The notes under the pieces: generated by a model
The model's input: only the letters and a program-made list of their open reading frames with translations
Told to the model about the DNA's origin: nothing
Databases searched by the model: none
Shown here: in pieces, positions 6,751 to 13,945 of the stretch
How the letters are laid out: each line of letters starts with the position of its first letter
Numbering within the stretch: the stretch's first letter is position 1
Assembly (NCBI GenBank): GCA_002371495.1
Contig: DFIX01000053.1
Coordinates: 1-35,577 of the forward strand
Source: Eggerthellaceae bacterium UBA3686
GTDB taxonomy: Bacteria; Actinomycetota; Coriobacteriia; Coriobacteriales; Eggerthellaceae
DNA: 35,577 bases
Direction of reading: 5' to 3'
Translations under genes and position numbers: made by a program

Positions 6751-8720
6751 AACGCGTCCACCTCCCTCATGATCGACTCGTTCGTATAGCCAAGCAGGTC
6801 CATGGCACCTGCGCGACACGTGACGGTACACGCGCCGCAACCCTGGCACAGACCCGGGTTAACCTGCGCAACCGGCCGCGTGACCTTGCGGGAATTCTCG
6901 CGGAAGGTCTTCTGCACGATTTGGATGGCACCGTAGGGGCAGATACCCACGCATGCGCCATCGCCCTGGCAGATGGCCTCGTTAACGTGGCTGATCTGCG
7001 GGTTGGACTGCAGTACGTCCTTGTTCAGCAAGCCGATGACCTTGGATGCGGCGGCGCCGGCCTGGCATACCGAATCGGGAATGTCCTTGGGACCTTGGCA
7101 CGTACCGGCTAGATAGATGCCCGCCGTGTTGGTCTCGACCGGGCGCAGCTTGGCGTGCGCCTCGACCAGCCAGCTGTCGGCGTCGCGGCCGACCGTAAAC
7201 TTCGCAGCTAGCTCGTCGATACCGTCGGCTGGCACCATGGCCGTCTCGAGGACGACCATGTCGGCTTCAACGGTAACCTGCTGGCTTGTTAGCGTATCTT
7301 CGCCCTTGCAGATGAGCTTGCCGCCCTCTTGGTAGATCTTCGATACGCGGCCGCGGATGTACTGCGCGCCATCGTGCAGCGTGTTCATGTAGAACTCGTC
7401 GTAGCCCTTGCCCGGCGTGCGGACGTCCATGTAGAAGACGTAGCAGCGGCCATCCGGGACCTTGTCGAGGTACTGATGGGCGTGCTTGGCCGAGTACATG
7501 CAGCATGCGCGCGAGCAGTACGCCTTGCCCTTGTTGGGGTCGCGGCTGCCGACGCACTTGATGATGACGACGTCTTTAGGCTCGGAGTTGTCGGACGGGC
7601 GCAGGATATGGCCTTCGGTAGGACCCGACGCGTTGACCAGGCGCTCGAACTGCAAGCCCGTGATGACATCGGGGTATGCGCCCCCGCCGTACTCGGGATA
7701 CAGCGGCTTCCAGTCGATGAGCTTGTAGCCCGTGGCGAAAACCACCGCGCCGTACGTCTCGGTCGTCAGCTTGTCCTCGTCCTCGTAATTGATGGCCCCC
7801 GTTGGACACACCTTGGCGCACACGCCGCATTTGCCTTGCGCGAGCTTGCGGCAATGCGCAGCATCGATGACCGGCTTTGCGGGCACAGCCTGCGGGAACA
7901 TCTTGTAAATGGCCGTGCGTTCGCTCATGCCCTGCTCGAAGTCGTTCACGACCTTCTGCGGGCACTTCGTCTCGCACGCACCGCAGCCCGTGCACAGGTT
8001 GTAGTCGATGTACTTCGCCTTTTCGCGGATAGTAACCTCGAAGTTTCCGATATAGCCCGAGACATTCTCGACTTCAGAGTAGCTCTTCACCGTAATGTTG
8101 GGATGGTTGCCTACTTCCGACATCTTGGGCGTGCAGATGCAAGCCGAGCAGTCCATGGTCGGGAAGGTCTTGTCGAGCATGACCATCTTGCCGCCGAGAG
8201 AGGTCTCGCGTTCGACGATGGTCACCTTGAAGCCCGCGTCGGCAATATCGAGCGCCGTCTGCATGCCGGCAATGCCGCCGCCGATGACGAGCGCCTTCTT
8301 ATGCACGGGAATCTCTGTGGAATGTAGCGGCTGCAATCGCGCCACCTTGGCAACGGCCATCTTGACCAGGTCCATTGCTTTAGCGGTTGCCACCTCGCGG
8401 TCCTTGTGCACCCACGAGCACTGCTCGCGAATGTTTGCGACTTCCAACATATAAGGGTTAACCGGCGTGTCGGCCAAAAGCTTGCGCCACGTGGGCTCGT
8501 GCATGCGCGGTGAGCAGGCAGCCACGACCACGCGGTCGATTTCATGGCTGATAATGGCGTTGCGCACACCCTCTTGCCCGGGATCCGAGCACGTGTACTT
8601 GTTGGTCTCGACGTGCACGACATCGGGAAGCGTGCGGGCCATCTCGGCGACCGCCTCGACGTCGACCGTGCCGGCGATGTTGCTGCCGCAATAGCAGATG
8701 AATACGCCTATCCTGCTCAT
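6738..8720 (-). CDS. hdrA: Heterodisulfide reductase subunit A (HdrA), flavin bifurcation core
   Basis: HdrA (660 residues) is the FAD and multi-[4Fe-4S] subunit where, in characterised complexes, electrons are bifurcated between a low-potential ferredoxin and a disulfide. The sequence has an N-terminal Cys-containing domain (MSRIGVFICYCG), a dinucleotide fold GGGIAGMQ at 147-154 and ERETSLGGK near 170. It also has the HdrA Cys motif CSACICTPKM at 191-200, and ferredoxin sites at C243 on (CTGCGACETKCP), near 290-305, at C584 on (CQGDGACVGICP) and at C626 on (CQGCGACTVTC). It has the usual length for a bacterial HdrA and is not fused to other domains. The start overlaps the hdrB stop (ATGA), implying translational coupling. 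Confidence 0.93.
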   Translation of the reverse strand: MSRIGVFICYCGSNIAGTVDVEAVAEMARTLPDVVHVETNKYTCSDPGQEGVRNAIISHEIDRVVVAACSPRMHEPTWRKLLADTPVNPYMLEVANIREQCSWVHKDREVATAKAMDLVKMAVAKVARLQPLHSTEIPVHKKALVIGGGIAGMQTALDIADAGFKVTIVERETSLGGKMVMLDKTFPTMDCSACICTPKMSEVGNHPNITVKSYSEVENVSGYIGNFEVTIREKAKYIDYNLCTGCGACETKCPQKVVNDFEQGMSERTAIYKMFPQAVPAKPVIDAAHCRKLAQGKCGVCAKVCPTGAINYEDEDKLTTETYGAVVFATGYKLIDWKPLYPEYGGGAYPDVITGLQFERLVNASGPTEGHILRPSDNSEPKDVVIIKCVGSRDPNKGKAYCSRACCMYSAKHAHQYLDKVPDGRCYVFYMDVRTPGKGYDEFYMNTLHDGAQYIRGRVSKIYQEGGKLICKGEDTLTSQQVTVEADMVVLETAMVPADGIDELAAKFTVGRDADSWLVEAHAKLRPVETNTAGIYLAGTCQGPKDIPDSVCQAGAAASKVIGLLNKDVLQSNPQISHVNEAICQGDGACVGICPYGAIQIVQKTFRENSRKVTRPVAQVNPGLCQGCGACTVTCRAGAMDLLGYTNESIMREVDALCQW

Positions 8721-9769
8721 CGCGCCACCTCCTCGGCTTCTGCAGCCACATCCGTGCTCTTTGCGGCTGCAGCCTTAGCTGCCTTTTCGGCTTTCTTGGC
8801 AGCAATCTTTGCAGCCATCTCGGCTTTCTTGCGCTCCTCGGCAGCCCGCGCCTCGTTTTCGGCATATTCGAGCTCGAGGGCGTCGAGCTCGCGTTGCAAC
8901 AACAAAGTTTTGGCGGGATGGAAATGAATGCCAATCCCCACCTCGTCGGGCTCCGCGCCCATTGCAAGCCCAATGAGCTCGGTGAAGTAGTAGCACGGGA
9001 TGTCGAACGGCTCCTCGCCGCGCGCCACGCGCGCTGCGTTAATCTCGGCCTCGCGCATATCAAGGTTGAGCATGCACAGCGGGCACGATGTCACAATGCA
9101 GTCAGCACCGTTCGCAGCGGCGTTTTGGAAGATACGCTCGATCATGGGCTTGGCCTGAACGGGAACAGTCATCTGCTGGGCGGCGCCGCAGCATTCGGTC
9201 TTGAACGCCCACGACACCGGCTCGGCACCGATGAGGCGCATCAGCTCGTCCATCTGCTGAGGATCCTCGACGTTGTCGCATTCGCACACGTCGGCTGGGC
9301 GAACCATGGCGCAACCGTAATAGCAAGCGACCTTCAGGCACCGAAGCTTACGCTGCACCTTGGCGGTAATGGCCTCGCGCACATCGTCGGATTCAAAGAC
9401 CTCGAGCAGGGTAAGCACGTCTGCCTTTGCCTCGTAGGGCGCATTGATAATTCTTTTGATCTGGTCGCGGTTCTCCTGGCTTTCACGCGCATAGGCAAGC
9501 GAAGCCTTGAGCGAGCGGTAGCACCCCGCGCACGGAGCGACGACATCGAGCCCGGGCAGCTCCCGCTCCGAGATAGCCAGGCTGCGCGCCGGCAGCGCCA
9601 CCGCAAGCTCGGGGCTTGTCAGTGCAGCAGCGGAGGTGCCGCAGCAGTTCCAATCGGGGATCTCGACCAGCTCAACGCCGATCTTATCGGCTACGTAGCT
9701 CGTCGAAATCGTAAACGACTTTCCCGTGGTCTCTGCCGAGCATCCGGGGAAATAGGCATACTTCATCAT
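8717..9769 (-). CDS. hdrB: Heterodisulfide reductase subunit B (HdrB) with Ala/Lys-rich tail
   Basis: This 350-residue protein carries both CCG domains that bind the two non-cubane [4Fe-4S] clusters at the disulfide-reducing site: CCG at 42-44 with C80 and C83, and CCG at 193-195 with C229 and C232. It should reduce a cytoplasmic disulfide; no coenzyme M or B genes are seen, so the substrate is unknown (in bacteria a DsrC-like protein has been proposed). From about residue 294 it has an extension rich in Ala, Lys and Glu (AEERKKAEMAAKIAAKK), predicted to be helical and not part of the catalytic fold. The start at 9769 has GGAGGTGA upstream; a second ATG follows directly. It begins one base after the hdrC stop. 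Confidence 0.9.
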   Translation of the reverse strand: MMKYAYFPGCSAETTGKSFTISTSYVADKIGVELVEIPDWNCCGTSAAALTSPELAVALPARSLAISERELPGLDVVAPCAGCYRSLKASLAYARESQENRDQIKRIINAPYEAKADVLTLLEVFESDDVREAITAKVQRKLRCLKVACYYGCAMVRPADVCECDNVEDPQQMDELMRLIGAEPVSWAFKTECCGAAQQMTVPVQAKPMIERIFQNAAANGADCIVTSCPLCMLNLDMREAEINAARVARGEEPFDIPCYYFTELIGLAMGAEPDEVGIGIHFHPAKTLLLQRELDALELEYAENEARAAEERKKAEMAAKIAAKKAEKAAKAAAAKSTDVAAEAEEVAR

Positions 9770-9770
9770 G

Positions 9771-10376
9771 CTATGCTTCACCTCCCCTGGTTTCGGCAGC
9801 CTTTGCGCGGCGCTCGGCGTCTGCCTCGAGCGCACGGTCGATAACCGCGGCAACATTAGCGCGGCCCTTCGTGTTGTGGATTGCCGGGCCTACCAAGCCG
9901 CGCGCAAGCATACGCGTGGCATTGCCCATGTCCTGCATCAAATGTCCGGATTTCAGGTTGTAGAACGCAGCCAGGTACTGCTCGTTCGACACTCCATGCG
10001 CCCGAACGTTGGCAATGAACTCGTCGTCGAAGATGTCGGCTTCGGGAACCGGGCGCTTGCCCGCATGTTTAGAAGCCAATCGAACCGCGCGCATGACCGA
10101 GCAGATGTCCACGTTCTGCGGGCAGCGACTCGAGCAAACGACACATTGGGCGCAGATCCACGGCGTCTTGGCGTCGAGCACAATGTCTATCGCTCCTAGC
10201 TGCAAATAGCGAATGACTTCACGCGGCATTAGGTCCATGCTATCGGCAAGCGGGCAGCCCGCCGTGCACTTGCCGCACTGATAGCAGTCTTTGAGGTTCA
10301 CCCCCGCTTCACCCGCAATCGCCTCGCATGCCCGCCTATCAGCATCCGAGATGGCTGACAAATTCAGAGAACGCAT
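9771..10376 (-). CDS. hdrC: Heterodisulfide reductase subunit C (HdrC)
   Basis: This 201-residue iron-sulfur protein links HdrA to HdrB. Two [4Fe-4S] sites are visible: C31-x2-C34-x2-C37-x3-C41 (CYQCGKCTAGCP) and C75-x2-C78-x2-C81-x3-C85 (CAQCVVCSSRCP), followed by the helical C-terminal half typical of HdrC. The ATG at 10376 lies just after a strong SD (AGGGGAGG), so the upstream extension to 10421 is rejected. It is the first gene of the seven-gene operon. Confidence 0.9.
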   Translation of the reverse strand: MRSLNLSAISDADRRACEAIAGEAGVNLKDCYQCGKCTAGCPLADSMDLMPREVIRYLQLGAIDIVLDAKTPWICAQCVVCSSRCPQNVDICSVMRAVRLASKHAGKRPVPEADIFDDEFIANVRAHGVSNEQYLAAFYNLKSGHLMQDMGNATRMLARGLVGPAIHNTKGRANVAAVIDRALEADAERRAKAAETRGGEA

Positions 10377-10676
10377 AAGCGTACCTCCCCTCTGCGGGTA
10401 TGGCACGACAATCGGAACCATCCGCCTGCCGCCTGGTTCCCGCTATCGGTATTCGTCTGCGTGCTTTGAAGAACTCTCTTTTCCGCAGCAAAAACTGCGA
10501 CCCAAACTAAGAATAAGTAATAAAGGACAAACCGAGCCCAAATATCTTGGAAGTGGTCTTTGCTATCGGGAATCGGCGGGCATAACGATAATCATTTGGC
10601 GTTCCTGGGCAAAGCAACGAGAATCGGCCTCCACCTCGGGCACTGCCTTAACAAGCACAGGGTTTGCGCTGTATCG
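10377..10676. other. Leader region of the hdr-flx operon
   Basis: This 300-bp gene-free stretch lies between the ndpA-family stop and hdrC. It contains an AT-rich block near 10500-10560, the Fur-like site at 10581-10599, and a small hairpin (CGCAG/CTGCG around 10485-10498). The operon promoter must lie here, but I found no pair of hexamers convincing enough to name. I recognised no riboswitch. Confidence 0.5.
10581..10599. promoter_or_regulatory. Fur-box-like sequence upstream of hdrC
   Basis: CATAACGATAATCATTTGG matches 14 of 19 positions of the classical Fur consensus GATAATGATAATCATTATC, including an uninterrupted GATAATCATT core. It lies about 205 bp upstream of hdrC. The same core occurs in front of the Fur-family gene in this window (20149-20167). 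Confidence 0.4.
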
Positions 10677-11726
10677 CTAGCGGTTCTCGATATGGCCGAT
10701 GTTTTTCAGCTGAATCGATATGGTGCCGTCAGCCTCGCTCGTGAAGGTGATGTACTCGGGGTTGCGGCTGTATTCAGCGGGAAAAGTGACCTCGATGCCG
10801 GTGTCGGTGCGAATCTTGTGGCTCTTCGCAACGCGCTTCACGGCCTCGCGCGCAAGCGGCACGCGTTCGGGCAATTCGACCGCCTGCGCCGCCGCCTCGA
10901 ACCGCTCCTTCATCACCGGGTCGCTCTCGAAGGCGACCTCGGCCATTTCCTCCAGGTCAAGGTCGTCTGCCTCGTCGGCGTTCTCGACGGCATATGCCTT
11001 GGCGCGCGACAAAGCGACTGCAGCGTTCCGGCCATACTCCTCTGCCACAGCCTCGACGATCTCGGTCACGGCGGCAAACGTCTCTTTGCTCGACGCCTCC
11101 ATCGAACACTGCAGCAAGCCATCGGGGATGAGCCAACATTCCTCGCCCGCAATCGTGCGCTTCTTGTCGGCGAAAAGGACCGTCAGGGTGCGCAAGTCGA
11201 TAACCGCGTAAGACGCGATCTTCTGCGAAGGATTGGGAAGCACCGCATGGTGGCGCGCGATGTCGTTACGCTCGCCTGCCTCGCCGTACATGAGCTCGTG
11301 AACGTAGGCCTGCTTGCTCTCGAGGAGAAAAAGCCCGAAGTACCGCGGCACAGGCCCGGCAAACGTAGCCTCGGGATCATCGTCGGCAACCGCAACTTCG
11401 GCGCCTTCCTCGAAATCGACAACGAGCAAATCGGTAGAGACGGGCTTTTCCATATGCCCGAGCTCACGCGCCAGAAATTCCCCGACCTCGACGGAAATAT
11501 CCACGAACCCCACTTCACCGCGAAAGTACGCGCTCAGTTCTTCGGCAAAATGGCTGTCTGCGGAAAACTCGCCATGCTTGTTGTCGAGGTTCGCCAGTGC
11601 CTTTCCGGCATGGCGCGCCACATAGTTCTTGGCGGTCTTGTTGGTGATATCGATTTCTTCGCGGGCAAACGTATTCTCGCAAGCAACAAAGTCGAATACA
11701 TGCAATATGGCATGGTTAATCTTCAT
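10677..11726 (-). CDS. 37-kDa nucleoid-associated protein (NdpA/YejK family)
   Basis: This 349-residue protein is recognised as the NdpA family by its overall layout: an N-terminal segment MKINHAILHVFDF and a middle domain with FGLFLLESKQAYVHE and LPNPSQKIASYAVIDLRTL. Members bind DNA as part of the nucleoid in Proteobacteria; in other phyla they often lie near phage-defence or mobile regions, and their role is not settled. The C-terminal part is highly acidic. SD AGGTAGG precedes the ATG at 11726. It is transcribed in the same direction as hdrC but 300 bp upstream, so it is probably a separate unit. Confidence 0.7.
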   Translation of the reverse strand: MKINHAILHVFDFVACENTFAREEIDITNKTAKNYVARHAGKALANLDNKHGEFSADSHFAEELSAYFRGEVGFVDISVEVGEFLARELGHMEKPVSTDLLVVDFEEGAEVAVADDDPEATFAGPVPRYFGLFLLESKQAYVHELMYGEAGERNDIARHHAVLPNPSQKIASYAVIDLRTLTVLFADKKRTIAGEECWLIPDGLLQCSMEASSKETFAAVTEIVEAVAEEYGRNAAVALSRAKAYAVENADEADDLDLEEMAEVAFESDPVMKERFEAAAQAVELPERVPLAREAVKRVAKSHKIRTDTGIEVTFPAEYSRNPEYITFTSEADGTISIQLKNIGHIENR

Positions 11727-11850
11727 GAAGGCCTACCTGATCCTTAAAAGCGTTCGACCAGAATACCACGACCCCAACCCACGCACCATCCCAAGCCCCC
11801 CTATATCAGCAACGCCTCTAGCTTGTTGGGCCGCGGCTAAGGGGCCATCC

Positions 11851-11967
11851 CACCGCGGCTCTGGTCGCGGGGGCGCGCTCCGGCTTGGCTTCGGCTAAAC
11901 CTAAGTGTATTTGGGAAGTTTGTGCCTGCAGAATCGCCGGAGTCGCGCCCCCGCGACCAGAGCCGCT
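11851..11967 (+). repeat. Structured hairpin element, copy A
   Basis: This 117-bp copy lies in the gene-free stretch 11727-12201. Its ends (GCGGCTCTGGTCGCGGGGGC from 11856 and its complement ending at 11966) form a stem of about 30 bp with one bulged base, closed by the inner pairing CTCCGGC/GCCGGAG. The loop carries two blocks shared exactly with copy B: one ending TTGGCTTCGGCTAA (to 11898) and one beginning GTGCCTGCAGAATCG (from 11922). The 23 bases between the blocks differ between copies. No protein is encoded. The remainder of 11727-12201 holds only the spacer between copies and short leaders. Confidence 0.65.
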
Positions 11968-12015
11968 ACGTCGCCGCCAGGGCCAAGAACGCGCAAAGCT
12001 GACCCTAGTCGAAGG

Positions 12016-12131
12016 AGCGGCTGCGCGGGCGGAGGCGGACTCCGGCGATTCTGCAGGCACTTTTCCTGTAAACCCATATAGTGTTAGCCGAAGCCAAGCC
12101 GGAGCGCGCCTCCGCCCGCGCAGCCGCGGTG
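12016..12131 (-). repeat. Structured hairpin element, copy B (inverted relative to A)
   Basis: Copy B is the reverse-oriented partner of copy A, 48 bp away. Read on the minus strand it has the same plan: the CACCGCGGCT end, a long stem, then the conserved 27-bp (12084-12110) and 23-bp (12038-12060) blocks that are exact inverted repeats of 11872-11898 and 11922-11944. Its outer stem is GCGGCTGCGCGGGCGGAGG instead of copy A's GCGGCTCTGGTCGCGGGGG, and the opposite arm has changed to match, so pairing is kept while sequence is not. Confidence 0.65.
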
Positions 12132-12201
12132 AGACTGGCTCGATCCCCAAACCGAAGCGCTATCGCCCGAGCTGCCTCGGTAGGACGGTTGGCACAGATG
12201 C

Positions 12202-12543
12202 CTATTTCAAGACGACAGGAATGCCGCAGACCATGCGGATGACGGAATCGGCCTGGTCCGCCAAGATGTTCAGCGTTCGGCCGACACGCTCGCGCCAGGC
12301 GCGCTCAGCCGGGTCGAGCGGCACGATGCCGTTGCCCACTTCGCAGCAGGCCACGACCTGCTTGTCTGCGAGCGCGGCGGCGAGCTCGGCAGGCTCGCGC
12401 GGGTCGCTTGCCACAAGGTCCTGCAGGTTCAGCAGCACGGGCCGACCGTCCAGCACGCCATCGGCCGCATCGGACTCGTCGTAGCCCAAACCCATCACGT
12501 ACGTGCGCTTGCCGCTCGTTCGACCACCGATCACAACAACCAC
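12202..12543 (-). CDS. Short CobU-like protein (truncated adenosylcobinamide kinase paralogue)
   Basis: The GTG start at 12543 (SD GGAAGG) gives 113 residues, against about 180-205 for CobU. It keeps a P-loop-like GGRTSGKR (6-13) and a CobU-like C-terminus (EVGNGIVP at 68-75, then a helix and VCGIPVVLK). The central part with the guanylylation His motif is missing. It follows cobS by 23 bases and ends the cobalamin operon that also contains a full CobU. It may be a regulator, a partial-activity kinase, or a partner of the full CobU. The intact start, SD and matching family ends argue against simple decay. Confidence 0.65.
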   Translation of the reverse strand: MVVVIGGRTSGKRTYVMGLGYDESDAADGVLDGRPVLLNLQDLVASDPREPAELAAALADKQVVACCEVGNGIVPLDPAERAWRERVGRTLNILADQADSVIRMVCGIPVVLK

Positions 12544-12566
12544 GGAGTCACACCTTCCTAAACTTG

Positions 12567-13331
12567 CTACACGAGTTTGCAAGCCACCACGATACCGATG
12601 AGCAGGGCGAATTCGCACATCTGCAGGAAAAACCCGGCCAGGTCGCCGCTCATGCCGCCAAACGTCCGCCGCGCCATCATATACAGAGCTCCCATGCATG
12701 CCAGCGCAACGCAAATCATGACTATCCCGATAATCGCATCGAGCCACAGCAAGGCGCCCGCGCACGCGATTGCAAAGACGACGAGCACAACCAGCACACG
12801 ACCCTTAGCCGACGATTCCTGCTCGTCTGCGAGCATTCCCCGACCAGCGCTCAGGGGAAACGCCACCGTGGCTATGCCGCTCAGGCAACGCGAGAGCACG
12901 GGGACGATGGCCAACTGCGCTAACGCTCGAGCAGGGTCGAACTCGGTGGCGAATCCGAAATACGCGAGCAGGTAACAGCCAACGCCGATGACGGCAAAGG
13001 CCCCCGTGTGCGAATCCTTCAGGATCTCGCGGCGTCGCTCGGGCGGCGTGTTGCTGGCCAGGGCATCGCAGGTGTCGGCAAATCCATCCATATGAATGCC
13101 GCCCGTCACGCAAATCGGCACCAGCACGATACCCGCTGCGCGCAGCACGGAACCAAACCCAAGAGCCCCGCACAGCCACACCCAGCCTGCGACGAGCAAG
13201 CCCACAACCACGCCGATCAGCGGGAAGCACGCCATCATGTAGCGCATGCTTTGGGGTTTCCAATCGATATGCGGCATGGGCACCTGCGAAAAGCAGGAAA
13301 ACGCCATGATGATCGAGCGCAGCAAGGTCAT
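12567..13331 (-). CDS. cobS: Adenosylcobinamide-GDP ribazoletransferase (cobalamin synthase)
   Basis: CobS joins adenosylcobinamide-GDP with alpha-ribazole (or its phosphate) to give cobalamin (phosphate) at the membrane. The 254-residue protein shows several hydrophobic segments and the CobS signature GGIHMDGFADTCDAL near 77-91, whose acidic residues bind Mg. FGGMSGDLAGF near the C-terminus is also typical of the family. The ATG overlaps the upstream cobU stop by four bases (ATGA). Confidence 0.93.
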   Translation of the reverse strand: MTLLRSIIMAFSCFSQVPMPHIDWKPQSMRYMMACFPLIGVVVGLLVAGWVWLCGALGFGSVLRAAGIVLVPICVTGGIHMDGFADTCDALASNTPPERRREILKDSHTGAFAVIGVGCYLLAYFGFATEFDPARALAQLAIVPVLSRCLSGIATVAFPLSAGRGMLADEQESSAKGRVLVVLVVFAIACAGALLWLDAIIGIVMICVALACMGALYMMARRTFGGMSGDLAGFFLQMCEFALLIGIVVACKLV

Positions 13332-13945
13332 GCGCAGGCTACCTCCTTAGGCAATAGCTTTTCCAGCACGCTGGCCCCTTTGACCGCAAGCGGTTGGCCA
13401 GCCACGCATTCCACAACCACATCGCAGCGTTGCGCAAGAGCGCAAGCGGCCGAACCGATTACGCAGATGTAATCCTCGGTCGTTTTGTCGTAGCGCAGAC
13501 CGTCGCCACCGACTTCGTCGCCGACGATTACCAGACTGTCGAATTGCGACCCAACATGCCCGACTCCGCCTACAACCGCTTGCAAAGCCACGTCGGCAGC
13601 AACAACGGTCCCGTCATCGGCGAAAAGCTCGTTTGCCACCACATTGCCGAGCGATTCGAGGAGCGCAGTCCCCCTGAGGCTTTGCGAACCGTTCTCCTGA
13701 CCGGGCAGCGATGCTTTCGCCTCGGCAATGCTTTCCCCGATTCGAAGCAGTCCATCATAGCATTCGATGGTTCTAAACCCCTTGCCGGCACGCAATGCGC
13801 GATGACGCGCAATGCGGCGTGCGCCTTCTTCGCCGAAGGGCTTCATGGCAGCCAGGTAGTAGCGGGGCCCGGGCAGCGCACATGCAAGCGTTTCGGCGAA
13901 GGCGCTCTTTCCGCTCGACGCACCGCCCGTTACCAGTATCATCAT
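13328..13945 (-). CDS. cobU: Adenosylcobinamide kinase/adenosylcobinamide-phosphate guanylyltransferase
   Basis: CobU phosphorylates adenosylcobinamide and then transfers GMP to it. The 205-residue protein has the P-loop GGASSGKS (7-14) and the RIARHRALR motif with H48, matching the His that becomes guanylylated in characterised CobU. The C-terminal half is more diverged (VGDEVGGDGLRYDKTTEDY in place of the usual NEVGxGIVP block). Two ATG codons lie back to back at 13945 and 13942; the first overlaps the cobT stop as ATGA. It sits between the cbiL-cobT fusion and cobS, as expected for nucleotide loop assembly. Confidence 0.87.
   Translation of the reverse strand: MMILVTGGASSGKSAFAETLACALPGPRYYLAAMKPFGEEGARRIARHRALRAGKGFRTIECYDGLLRIGESIAEAKASLPGQENGSQSLRGTALLESLGNVVANELFADDGTVVAADVALQAVVGGVGHVGSQFDSLVIVGDEVGGDGLRYDKTTEDYICVIGSAACALAQRCDVVVECVAGQPLAVKGASVLEKLLPKEVACA

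Noticed and set aside
9770..9856. Longer start for HdrB (379 residues)
   Set aside because: It overlaps hdrC coding without an SD; MMKYAYFPGC at 9769 matches the family N-terminus and has a strong SD.
11851..12131. Integron attC or CRISPR interpretation of the paired elements
   Set aside because: Only two copies are present, inverted rather than direct, with no regular spacers and no visible core sites, integrase or cas gene.
11818..12484. Open frames crossing the paired hairpin elements
   Set aside because: They are translations of GC-rich inverted repeats with no SD and no family resemblance.
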